Under the pieces are notes generated by a model, which was not told the DNA's origin, made no database searches, and worked only from the letters and a program-made list of their open reading frames with translations. DNA of 64,000 bases from positions 1-64,000 of the forward strand of contig JAPSJS010000010.1 in NCBI GenBank assembly GCA_031178065.1. The letters are read 5' to 3'. The stretch comes from Altererythrobacter sp. (GTDB lineage: Bacteria > Pseudomonadota > Alphaproteobacteria > Sphingomonadales > Sphingomonadaceae). Positions 8,147 through 16,900 of this stretch are shown here, piece by piece. Numbering within the stretch: the stretch's first letter is position 1; every line of letters starts with the position of its first letter. A program made the position numbers and the translations under genes.

Positions 8147-8299
8147 CGCCTGAATTCCCGCTGTTTCCACGGGATCAACGGGCGCAGAGGGTTTCGTTTC
8201 TCGGACGTCGGCAGGTTCGTCCCGCAGGGAGAACGGTCTATCTAAACTCCTGAATATTATGCGTGAATAATAACATGAGTTAAGGTAAATCGCTCGCCT
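8147..8299 (-). promoter_or_regulatory. Intergenic region upstream of SRPBCC-ADH operon
   Basis: About 150 bases between the Crp/Fnr gene and the SRPBCC gene, both on the minus strand. It holds an AT-rich patch (about 8244-8285) with short inverted repeats such as ATTAT-N6-ATAAT, unusual for this GC-rich window. I see no clear FNR box (TTGAT-N4-ATCAA) and no convincing sigma-factor consensus, so a promoter is likely but not pinned down. Confidence 0.35.
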
Positions 8300-9025
8300 T
8301 CAGCCTGTGTCCCGCTGGAGGCGATTGCGCTTGCGGCCAAGGTTCCGCGCCAGGGCGGCAGGGTCGTGCAGCGTCACGCGGCCGCTCCGCCACGAGAGAT
8401 CGCCACTCCTGCGGCAGGCCTGCAGCGTGCGGTTCAGGTGAACCGGCGTAAGCCCCAGCGCGTCGGCGAAGCACTCCTGCGTCAGCGGCATCGCGAACGT
8501 ATTGCCTTCCGCCTCGCCCGAGCGCTGAAGCCGTTCGAGAAGCTCGAGCAGCAGGTCGCAGACGCGCTCGCGGGCATCCATGCGCCCGAGCCGGGTGACG
8601 TTGTCGATCAGCTGCAGGCGGTGCGCCAGCCGCTCCTTCTCGTATGCGAGCGAGAGGCCCGAGCCCGGCTCGGCTTCCGGCGCCGTGCACAGGACGACGT
8701 TGTCCAGCGCGACCTGGGACGTCAGCGCGCAATCCTGGCAGCTCCAGCTCCGCCCGAAGAGTTCGCCCGCAAGGGTGAAGCCGACGATCTGCCGGCGGCC
8801 GTCGGGCAGGATGCGCTGATGCGCGACCCAGCCGCGCAGCAGCAAGGTCGGCCTGGCCGGCTCGGCGCCTTCACGGACGATCTCGGTCCGCCCGGGGAAA
8901 TAGCGTGCGTCGGCCGCGGCATCCGCGATCTTGCGCAGGTCCGTTTCGCTAAGCCGGGCAAGCGAACCAAGGCGGCGCACCGCCGTCTGTTCGGGCTGCG
9001 AGACGGCGTAGGTCCGGCTCAGCAT
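8300..9025 (-). CDS. Crp/Fnr-family transcriptional regulator
   Basis: A 241-residue regulator: a cyclic-nucleotide-type sensor barrel at about residues 20-130 (ILPDGRRQIVGFTLAGELFG is the beta-roll signature region), a long dimer helix, and a winged HTH near residues 180-225 (PLTQECFADALGLTPVHLNR). The N-terminus lacks the four-cysteine cluster of true FNR; the CQDC pair near residue 96 lies inside the barrel. Its start overlaps the end of the receiver gene by 7 bases, giving a coupled trio kinase-receiver-Crp regulator. Output targets may include the SRPBCC-ADH and CBS genes downstream (inference). The effector cannot be told from sequence. Confidence 0.88.
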   Translation of the reverse strand: MLSRTYAVSQPEQTAVRRLGSLARLSETDLRKIADAAADARYFPGRTEIVREGAEPARPTLLLRGWVAHQRILPDGRRQIVGFTLAGELFGRSWSCQDCALTSQVALDNVVLCTAPEAEPGSGLSLAYEKERLAHRLQLIDNVTRLGRMDARERVCDLLLELLERLQRSGEAEGNTFAMPLTQECFADALGLTPVHLNRTLQACRRSGDLSWRSGRVTLHDPAALARNLGRKRNRLQRDTG

Positions 9026-9393
9026 GGTGCGCTCCGGATCATCTCTTGAAGGGCAGAGATCAGCTCCTTGTCGCCCGCCGGCTTGGTGAGCCGCGGCTGC
9101 GAAAGATAGGGTTCCGGCAAGTGCCAGCCGTCGTAGCCGGTCACGAACAGCACCGGCACCCGCTCCTCCATCAGGCGGTCGGCCAGCCCGTAGGACGTCT
9201 TGCTTCCCAGCTCGATGTCGAGAATGGCTGCGTCCGGCGCCTGATCGGCAAGGCTCTGGTTCGCTTCGTCCACACTGGCGACCGGACCGATCACGATCAT
9301 CTGGTCGCGCTGCAGCGCCCGCGTCATGTCGGCGGCGATGAAGTAGTCGTCCTCGACCACCAGTATGCGTTTGCCCTTCAGTCGGTCACGCAT
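9019..9393 (-). CDS. Single-domain response regulator (receiver only)
   Basis: A 124-residue stand-alone receiver. ILVVEDDYF gives the acidic pair (about residues 14-15), the phosphoacceptor is Asp near 59 in AAILDIELG, VLFVTGYDG supplies the Thr, and LTKPA the Lys. There is no output domain. Receivers of this kind downstream of HWE kinases (FixJ/CheY-like, 'AAILDIEL' type) act as phosphate sinks or partner-switch components. Start 9393 lies inside the end of the HWE kinase gene (8-base overlap), and its own end overlaps the Crp/Fnr gene, so kinase, receiver and regulator are coupled. An upstream in-frame ATG at 9468 would add only a Pro/Arg-rich tail and was rejected. Confidence 0.92.
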   Translation of the reverse strand: MRDRLKGKRILVVEDDYFIAADMTRALQRDQMIVIGPVASVDEANQSLADQAPDAAILDIELGSKTSYGLADRLMEERVPVLFVTGYDGWHLPEPYLSQPRLTKPAGDKELISALQEMIRSAPC

Positions 9394-10627
9394 CGGGCGC
9401 CTCCATGGCGGCCGCGGTCTCGCGGGTCTCGATTGGCGTGGAGATGAAGCATCGCACTCCGCCGCCATGGATATCGAGCCGGGTCTCGGCTCCCAGGCGG
9501 TAAGGAAGTGCCTTTTCGATCAGTTCTTTACCGAATCCGTCTCGTTGTCCCACCACTGGCACGATCGGTACTCCTGTTTCGATCCAACGTAAGTCCAAGA
9601 TCGGGCGCGTGCGTTTGTCCATGTTAACCGACCAACGTATATCGAGCGTCGCGCCCGGCACTCTGAGGGCGCCGAACTTGATGGCGTTCATCGTCAACTC
9701 GTGAATGGCGAGGCCGATGTTCTCCGCGGCGACGGTGTCGAGCTGGACGGGGGGCCCGTCGATGATCAGCGTGGCACCGTCGCCCTGGCCGACGCTGAGG
9801 AGCTCGTCGCGGATCATGACTTCGAGGTCGACCAGACCCGAGGGGCTCTGCGCGACGATCACCTGCGTCCGCGCCAGCGCATCGAGCCGGCCCTTGAAGT
9901 GCATGGACGCTTCTTCGATGTCCGCACTCGTCTCGACGGTCCGCGAGAACACGTAGCGGACGATCGAGAGCATGTTGCGCACGCGGTGCTGCAGTTCGGC
10001 CACCAGCACCTTCTGCCGTTCCATCGACTGGCGCTCGGCTTGCGCGAAGCTGTGCTGCCGCTCCTCGCGCGAGATCGCGTCCATCCGGTATGCGGCGCTC
10101 GCGAAGCGGGAGAGGGATCCCATCAGGCGCAGGTCCTCGCTGTCGAACGCGCGCCGTTCGTCGTGCGAGAGCAGCCAGATGATCCCCACCGGCCTCGCGC
10201 TATGATGGAAGGGGAACAGCAGCGCCTCGTGCACTGGCGCGCCGCCGCTCGCCTCCGAGCAGTGCAGTCCGGGCTGTTGGAGCAGGAGCGGCCGGTCCTG
10301 CATGATCGCCCGGTGGCAGGATTGCACGCCGAGCGACGGAGCGCCCCGTGCACGGCTCCACGCCCCCGCCAGCGCGACCTCGCGAAACCGCCGCCTGTCG
10401 TCACTCCCAGCCAGAATGCTAATGCCGGCCGTGTGAGCCAGGTCCGTATCGACCAGCAGATCGCACAAGTCCTGCGCCACATGCTCCGGCTGTTTGGCCA
10501 GCGCGGATGCGAGCAGCACAAGAAGTTCGGCTTCCAGCCTGTAGTCTGGCGGCCGAGATGAGCGGCACTTCAGCGACTCGATCGTTCGATCAGCACCGAG
10601 GTCCGCAGGTTCCACACTCGGCGTCAT
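9386..10627 (-). CDS. HWE-family sensor histidine kinase with GAF-like sensor
   Basis: A 413-residue soluble kinase. Residues 35-185 form a GAF-like sensor (includes AGISILAGSD and EALLFPFHHSARPVGIIWLL). The HWE/HisKA_2 domain follows: the phospho-His is about His214 in AELQHRVRNML, then the ATPase core with the N-box HELTMNAIKFGAL, the family-defining Trp-x-Glu in LRWIETG, and GFGKELIEKALPY. No transmembrane segment, so it senses a cytosolic cue. It is the first gene of the kinase-receiver-Crp unit, and the cognate receiver is most likely the overlapping gene at 9019. HWE kinases in alphaproteobacteria often feed the general stress response or light/redox sensing. A GTCAT...ATGAC inverted repeat spans its start codon (10623-10642). 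Confidence 0.92.
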   Translation of the reverse strand: MTPSVEPADLGADRTIESLKCRSSRPPDYRLEAELLVLLASALAKQPEHVAQDLCDLLVDTDLAHTAGISILAGSDDRRRFREVALAGAWSRARGAPSLGVQSCHRAIMQDRPLLLQQPGLHCSEASGGAPVHEALLFPFHHSARPVGIIWLLSHDERRAFDSEDLRLMGSLSRFASAAYRMDAISREERQHSFAQAERQSMERQKVLVAELQHRVRNMLSIVRYVFSRTVETSADIEEASMHFKGRLDALARTQVIVAQSPSGLVDLEVMIRDELLSVGQGDGATLIIDGPPVQLDTVAAENIGLAIHELTMNAIKFGALRVPGATLDIRWSVNMDKRTRPILDLRWIETGVPIVPVVGQRDGFGKELIEKALPYRLGAETRLDIHGGGVRCFISTPIETRETAAAMEAPDA

Positions 10628-10862
10628 GCCAAAAGGAATGACAGCCGGACGATGAAGTTCCCCACACGCGGGATGAACTGTTGGGCGGCTGCGCCAGATC
10701 TACTTCCATGAATTCTAACAAATATTAGAGTTGCTGTTTGGTAATGCATTTGCGGTGCCGAGCCACGGCGGAGAGCTACGGGCTAAACCCAAGAATTATT
10801 GGGGCTTGCGCCTTGCGCGGCTTACGGGGCAGATCGCCTGAGTTGCCACAGCGGATGCCGCG
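10628..10862. promoter_or_regulatory. Divergent regulatory region, HWE kinase / LuxR-type regulator
   Basis: About 235 bases between two divergently transcribed signalling units. It holds a short AT-rich inverted repeat TCTAA-N6-TTAGA at 10714-10729 and the start-codon-spanning repeat noted under the kinase. No clear -35/-10 pair was seen for either direction, and no other gene. Confidence 0.35.
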
Positions 10863-11480
10863 ATGACCACCAAGCACACTATTCTCGTCGTCGACGACCA
10901 TCCGATCACGCAAAGCGGTCTGCGTCTGCTGTTCTCGCGGCACGACAAGTACGAGATCGTCGAGGCGCTCGACCGTGGGGCCACGGCCAGCGCCTTCGTC
11001 CAGTCGCAGCCGGTCGACATCGTCATCCTCGACCTCAACATGCCCGACGTGCGCGGCGTGAACGTCCTCGCCGAGATCGTCGGTTCGCGCGACATGACGG
11101 TGATCATCCTGACCGGCGAAAGCCATTTCCAGGAAATCGACTATGCGCTGAAGCTCGGTGCGCGCGGGGTGGTGAGCAAGGCCGATCCTCCGGAGGAGAT
11201 CATCGCCGCCTGCGAGGCAGCGCTCGCCGGCGAGGTCTACGTCTCCCCGCAGATGCGGGAGGGCCTCAGCCGCCTGACGGAAGCGCCGGTCGCACTCTCC
11301 TCACGCCAGATGGCGATACTGCACTATCTTGCGCAAGGGGAAAGCAACAAGGAGATCTCCTATCGGCTGTCGATCGCACAGCCGACGGTCTCGTTCCATA
11401 TTGCCGAGCTGCGGCGCAAGCTCGACGTATCGAACAACCGCAAGATCGTGGAGCGGGCGCAGGAGCTAAACCTCCTCTGA
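10863..11480 (+). CDS. NarL/LuxR-family response regulator
   Basis: A 205-residue two-domain regulator. Receiver: ILVVDDHP, phosphoacceptor near Asp57 in IVILDLNMPDV, Thr in IILTGES and Lys in GVVSKADP. Output: a LuxR-type HTH at about residues 140-200 (LSSRQMAILHYLAQGESNK ... PTVSFHIAELRRKLDV). It binds DNA as a dimer after phosphorylation. Its 3' end overlaps the end of the convergent 7TM histidine kinase by 15 bases (11466-11480), so the two coding regions share their stop regions on opposite strands. That closeness suggests the kinase as its partner, but convergent pairs cannot be co-transcribed, so pairing is inference. Confidence 0.93.
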   Translation: MTTKHTILVVDDHPITQSGLRLLFSRHDKYEIVEALDRGATASAFVQSQPVDIVILDLNMPDVRGVNVLAEIVGSRDMTVIILTGESHFQEIDYALKLGARGVVSKADPPEEIIAACEAALAGEVYVSPQMREGLSRLTEAPVALSSRQMAILHYLAQGESNKEISYRLSIAQPTVSFHIAELRRKLDVSNNRKIVERAQELNLL

Positions 11481-13775
11481 CACCGCGGCAAGCGCCGGGT
11501 GATCGCGCATCTCGCAGCACAGTGGCTTGATCAGCATCATCCCCACGGTCTCGCTCAGCCGCCCGCGCGTGACCGTCGTATCATCGTAAGTCGCCGCCAC
11601 GACCCGCGCCTGCGGGGCCCTGGCCGACTTGAGCGCGGCACGGAACGCTTCCCGCCGGTCGAAGTCCAGCACGCGCCAGCCCGGCAGCGCGCCGTCGAGC
11701 TCGCTCGTGGTACACGGCGTGACCACGGCCTGGGCGCAGGGCAGGACAATCTGCACCCGGGTGCCCGCCGGACTCGTCGAGACGATCTCCAGCGATCCCG
11801 AGAGTCGCTCGATCAGCCGCCTGGCCGACCGGAAGCCGGAGCCGGTTCCTTGCCCCGCGCCTTCCTCGCGTGCGCGGGGCACGGCCTCGTCGGCGAGTTG
11901 CCGGACCATGGCCTGGGTCATGCCGACGCCGGTATCGGAAACTTCGATGACCGCGCGCCCTGCGTCGACCCGCAGCGAAACCGCGGCGCCCCCGGCTTCG
12001 GTATAGTGATAGCTGTTGCTCAGCAGGTTCGCGAGCGCCCGCATGAGCATCGGCCGATCGGACACGATGATCGCGTGGTCCTCCACCTCGGCGGTCAGCG
12101 TCAGGCTCTTGCCCGCGAACAGCGTCCGGAACATCATCATCAGCGGCTCGATCAGCGCCTGCCCCTTGAACGCGCTGAGTGCGATGAAGCCCGACTCGTT
12201 GCCCACGATCGCGGCGCCCGAGATGGTCGTCGAGGCGATTTCGCTCAGGTAGTTGGACGAGCTTTGCAGGATCTCGGTCAGCTCCCGGTGCGCGCCGGTC
12301 TCGTCGCTGCGCTTGAGCACATCGATCGCGCTGTTGAGCGCGAGGATCACCTGTCGGCTGTCGTGACCAGAGGCATGAAGCAGCGCGTTCTGGCTGTTCA
12401 CCGTCGCGAGCGCGAAGGCCTTTTCTTCGGCCAATTGCTTCGCCCGCTCACTGATCGCCAGCCGCTCCGCCATCGACCGGGCGTAGTTCGCATCCGCTTC
12501 CTGCTGTGCGGCCCGGATCTTCTTCAGATTGAGCCCCAGCGCCAGGGTGACCATTATGGATTCGAACAGCCCGACCGGGCCGGCGAGGTGCCAGTTGACC
12601 GGCAGCCAGCTGAACACGCCCATCGACGCGATCGCCGCGTAGATGATGAACAGGGCGAGGCTGCCCCAGCCGACCAGCAGCGGCCATAACTGGCGCCCGA
12701 TCTGGCGCATGGCGGCAAATCCGATGAACGGCAGGAACAGGGCGACGGCGACGGTGATGAACCAGGTGCCGATATGCAGCACCTCGCGGAACGCCTGATC
12801 GTAGAATGCCAGGCCCGCCTGGAGGACGATCACTGCGAGCCCGGCGGCGATCAACGTCCTGAGGACGAGGTCGCGCCGCGGGAACGTCTCGGCCGTGCGC
12901 ACGAAGCTGCGGGCGAACTGCGTCATCGCCACCGCGAAGGCGCACTTGATCGAATCCTCGATCGCCACGCCCAGCAGCGGCGCGTCGGGCAGGAAGAAGA
13001 TCGTGAAGTAGCCTTCCGAGTGGATCGTGTTGAGCGCGAAGAACGCCTCCGCCACGGCCAGCCACACGAACTCACGGTGGCCCGTGATTGAGAAGAACAT
13101 GAAGTTGAGGAAGATCAGCACGGCAACGCCGAGGACCACGCCCGACACCATCGCGATGTTCGTGCGCCGATCCTTGAAGAACGTGCCGTAGGTCTCGATC
13201 CGCAGCGGCATGTAGGTGGAGTTCTCGGACAGGAAATCGATCAGGATCGTCTTCTCCTGCCCGGGCTCGAGCGCCAGCTCGGTGCTGAAGGCCTGATAGG
13301 TCCGCAGGTTCTCGCGCGCGGCCTCCGGATCGGTGCCATCGACCAGCAGCTCCAGTCGTCCGTCCTCCACTTCGTAGAGGCGGAAATGACTCAGCGATCC
13401 GCGCCCGGTGGTAAGGATCCAGCTTCCCGCCACTGCGCCGGCGTTGCGGACTTTGAGCGCGACCGTGGTGCGATCGCCGGGTGGGCCGAAATGGACCCCG
13501 CGGCCCTCGATCCGCTTCGACGTGGCGGCGAGCACTTGGGCCGGCGGGCGGGCTGCAATGTCGCCCCCGTCGCGGGTATAGCGGACATAGGGGGCGATCG
13601 CGGGCGCGTCCTCGCCGGCGTGCAGTTGGATGACCGGAAGTTGGATGGCCGGAAGCGGGTCCTGCGCCATGGCCGCCGGCCCTGACAGCGCCGCCAGCGC
13701 GAGCAGCACCGCGGCAACGATCCACGTCCTCACCAGGTGAAACGCCCCCCGTTTCGAATCCCCTTCACCTTGCAT
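11466..13775 (-). CDS. 7TMR-DISM sensor histidine kinase with degenerate receiver tail
   Basis: A 769-residue membrane kinase. Residues 1-37 are a signal peptide (ALSGPAAMAQ at its end), 40-205 a periplasmic DISM-type jellyroll sensor, and 210-430 seven hydrophobic helices (7TM-DISM). A coiled coil (AAQQEADANYARSMAERLA) leads to the dimerisation helix, where His471 sits in HASGHDSRQVIL. ATPase motifs: N-box ANLLSNSYHY, G1 VSDTGVGM and G2 GTGSGF. The last 80 residues resemble a receiver that keeps the Lys-Pro motif (MLIKPL) but shows no clear phosphoacceptor Asp. The DISM fold often binds carbohydrates or similar external ligands. GGGGGAAAC precedes the ATG. It overlaps the LuxR-type regulator tail to tail. 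Confidence 0.9.
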   Translation of the reverse strand: MQGEGDSKRGAFHLVRTWIVAAVLLALAALSGPAAMAQDPLPAIQLPVIQLHAGEDAPAIAPYVRYTRDGGDIAARPPAQVLAATSKRIEGRGVHFGPPGDRTTVALKVRNAGAVAGSWILTTGRGSLSHFRLYEVEDGRLELLVDGTDPEAARENLRTYQAFSTELALEPGQEKTILIDFLSENSTYMPLRIETYGTFFKDRRTNIAMVSGVVLGVAVLIFLNFMFFSITGHREFVWLAVAEAFFALNTIHSEGYFTIFFLPDAPLLGVAIEDSIKCAFAVAMTQFARSFVRTAETFPRRDLVLRTLIAAGLAVIVLQAGLAFYDQAFREVLHIGTWFITVAVALFLPFIGFAAMRQIGRQLWPLLVGWGSLALFIIYAAIASMGVFSWLPVNWHLAGPVGLFESIMVTLALGLNLKKIRAAQQEADANYARSMAERLAISERAKQLAEEKAFALATVNSQNALLHASGHDSRQVILALNSAIDVLKRSDETGAHRELTEILQSSSNYLSEIASTTISGAAIVGNESGFIALSAFKGQALIEPLMMMFRTLFAGKSLTLTAEVEDHAIIVSDRPMLMRALANLLSNSYHYTEAGGAAVSLRVDAGRAVIEVSDTGVGMTQAMVRQLADEAVPRAREEGAGQGTGSGFRSARRLIERLSGSLEIVSTSPAGTRVQIVLPCAQAVVTPCTTSELDGALPGWRVLDFDRREAFRAALKSARAPQARVVAATYDDTTVTRGRLSETVGMMLIKPLCCEMRDHPALAAVSEEV

Positions 13776-13991
13776 GTCGCGGTTTCCCCCCAGAACCCCC
13801 GAATCACCCTAAAATTCATTGGGTAGACGACATGTGTTTGCGTGAATTAGCTCACCGCGACAAATTTTAACGGACCGGCACCTGTCGGTCGGGGGCGCAA
13901 CGAACAGAGCGGGCACAATGGCGGAGGCGCATCAGCGCGCTTCGGGCAGCGTTTCCGCACACGTGCACGAATTCAAGGGGAATTTCCTGCC
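13776..13991. promoter_or_regulatory. Divergent intergenic region upstream of autotransporter
   Basis: About 216 bases between the 7TM kinase and the autotransporter genes, transcribed away from each other. It contains AT-rich patches near 13810-13875 and AAGGGGAA as a Shine-Dalgarno-like sequence before ATG 13992. No clear promoter hexamer pair or operator was recognised, and no small gene was found. Confidence 0.35.
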
Positions 13992-16900
13992 ATGACCAAG
14001 TTATCCAAGTCGCACCTTCTGGCAACCAGCGCGGTCGCGGGCCTCGCCATTCTGCAACTGACGCCTGCTGCTCAGGCGCAGGACGCGCCTGGACCGCAGG
14101 TCATCACGGTGGCGGAAGGCGAGACCGCCGAAGGCGAGGTCGGAATCTACGCCGATGCGGATGTCGGCAGGATCGAGAACCACGGCACGGTCCGCGGCAC
14201 TGTGCGCGAAGGCGTCTATGCGGTGACCCCTGCCGACGCGACCCTCGAGATCGAGAATGCCGCAGGCGCCGAGATCGCCGGAGAGACGTCAGGCGTGCGG
14301 GCGGAAACCGGCGGCGTGGCGCTGACCAATGCGGGCAGCATCCGCGGCGACGGCCGGGGGGACGGCTTCAGCGCACCGCCCGATGGCGGCGTCAGCCTGT
14401 CCGGCACGAGCTCGACCATCACCAACAGCGGCGCGATTTCCGGCGCGCAGTTCGGCGTGGTGACTTATTCGGTCTACGACCCGGAAACCGATACGCTGAC
14501 CGGCACGATCGCAGACACCACCATCGTCAACAGCGGCACGATCACCGGCGAGAACGACGACGGCATTCGCCTTGCCGGCGGCGGCACGATCACCAACTCG
14601 GGCACGATCCAAGGACTGGCGCAGAACGCCTTCGGCGGCACCGATGGCATCTCGATCTTCGCGCACAACGATCAGGATCTCGCGGGCTACACGGGCACGC
14701 TGATCAACGACGAAGGCGGCGTGATCTCCGGCGTCCGCTCCGGCGCGGCGCTGTCGAGCGGCGGCACGGTGACCAACGCGGGCACGATCACCGGCGACGG
14801 GCAGGGCGTGTTCATCCAGGGCAACGCGCTCGATGGGGTGGAGCGCGAAGGACAGACCGGAACGTTGACCAATAGCGGCACGATCAGCGGTACGGGCAAT
14901 TTCGGTGGCACCATGGCCGGCGGCATGGGGGTCAGCTTCGGCAGCAATCTCGGCACCGCGACGCTGACCAACAGCGGCACGATCACCAGCGCCTTCGCCG
15001 AGGGGGTCAGCCAGGGCTCGCTCGCCGACCTGACGATCACCAACGCGGAAGGCGGTGTGATCGAAGGCGGCACCTCGGGCATCTACGGCGGCTCCAGCGG
15101 CACGATGACGATCGCCAACGCCGGCACGATCCGTGGCAACGGTGTCTACGACGGCTTCGACGCGCCGCCTGACGCGGGCGTGACCATCGCCACCGCAGGT
15201 TCGAGCGTGACCAACAGCGGCACGATCACAGGTGCGGGCAGCGGCATCACCACGGCCTATCTCTACGACGAGGAGATCGGCGACATCGTCGGCCTCGCCG
15301 TCGGCACGCAAGTGACCAACAGCGGTACGATCGTTGGCGAAAGCAACGACGGCGTGCGCCTGATCGGCGGCGGCACCGTCACCAACAGCGGCACGATCGC
15401 GGGCGAGGGCGCGCCTTTTGCCGACGGCATATCGATGTACGCCTTCACCGATCAGGCGAAGGAGGATTTCAGCGCCTCGGTCGTCAACCAGGCTGGTGGC
15501 GAGATCGACGGCGAGCGCTTCGGCGTGATCTTCTCGGGCGGCGGCTCGGTGGAGAATGCCGGCGCGATCACCGGCATTGCGGGCGGCGTTTTCCTTCAGG
15601 GCACCGCGCTTGACAGCGAGGAAGACCGCAGCGACCTGACTGCCACGGTCGTCAACAGCGGCACGATCGCAGGCACCGGCGAGTTCGGCGGCACTTATAC
15701 CAGCGGCTTCGGCGTCGGCTTCGGCAGCGATCTCGCCAGCGCGACGCTCACCAACAGCGGTACGATCACCAGCGCCTTCGCCGAGGGCGTGATGCAGGGG
15801 TCGAGCGGCGACCTCACGATCACCAACGAGGCTACCGGCGTCATCGAAGGCGCCACCTCGGGAATCTACGGCGGTGCGGACGGCGCGATGACGATCGTCA
15901 ATGCCGGCACGATTCGTGGCAAGGGCGCCTACGACGGCTTCGATGCGGCTCCCGACGCCGGGGTGACCATCGCCACCGCGGAATCGAGCGTGACCAACAG
16001 CGGCACGATCTCCGGCGCCGGGACGGGCATCACCACCGCTTACGTATTCGATGCGGACCTGAACGAACTCGTCGGCGCCGCGTTCGGCACACAGGTGACC
16101 AACAGCGGCACGATCCGGGGCGAAAGCAACGACGGGGTGCGGTTGATCGGCGGCGGTACCGTCGCCAACAGCGGCGCGATCACAGGCGAAGGCAGTGCCC
16201 TGTCTGACGGCGTCTCGATGTACAGCTTCGAAGGGCAGCCGGCTGATGGCTATGCGGCGGTGCTGACCAACGCCGCGGGCGGCGCGGTCACCGGCGCGCG
16301 CTTCGGCGCGATCCTCTCGGGCGGCGGCACGATCGAGAATGCCGGCACGATCACCGGCGAAGGCGCGGGCGGCGTGCTCATCCAGCCGCAGGGGATCGAG
16401 GGCGAGACCGGCATAACCGGGACGATCGCCAACAGCGGCACGATCACCGGCACCACCGGCTACGGGGTGGTGATCCTGGCGACCGACACGGGGACGCTCA
16501 CCAATAGCGGGGCCATTACCGGCGCGACTCTCGGCGTGGTCGTCGAAGCGGCCGAAAGCCCCACCGAAGCGACGCGGGTGGGGACGCTGACGAACAGCGG
16601 CACGATCACCGGCGTGGGCGATTTCGGCGCTGTCGTGGCCGGCTTCTTCGACGAAGCCACAGTCGACAACAGCGGCACGATCAGCGGTGCGAGCCACGGC
16701 CTGATCCTAGGCAACTTCGGCGAGGCGACGCTGGTTAACACCGGCACGATCTCGGGCGGCGAGCTGGGCGTCTGGGGCGACGGCAGCGGCCCGGTCGTCC
16801 TCGACAACGCGGGCTCGATCACAGGCGGAAGGGGGGTCGCGGTCCTGCTCGGCGGCTTCGACGACCACGTGACGCTGCGCACCGGCAGCGAGATCGTCGG

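Noticed and set aside
10623-10642. Pho-box half site or riboregulator at the HWE kinase start (GTCAT...ATGAC)
   Set aside because: Only one half site, in inverted rather than direct order; it may be chance. Kept only as a note under the kinase.
14289-16650. CRISPR array, because of many short regular repeats
   Set aside because: The repeats lie in frame, code TNSGTI, vary in sequence and spacing, and no cas genes are present.
14289-16697. An 802-codon open frame antisense to the autotransporter passenger, and another of 914 codons at 16707-19451
   Set aside because: Both arise because the sense gene is GC-rich and repetitive, so stops are rare on the opposite strand. Their products are Arg/Asp/Ala repeats (GDRAAVGH-like) without any domain, while the sense frame has signal peptide, beta-helix and barrel.
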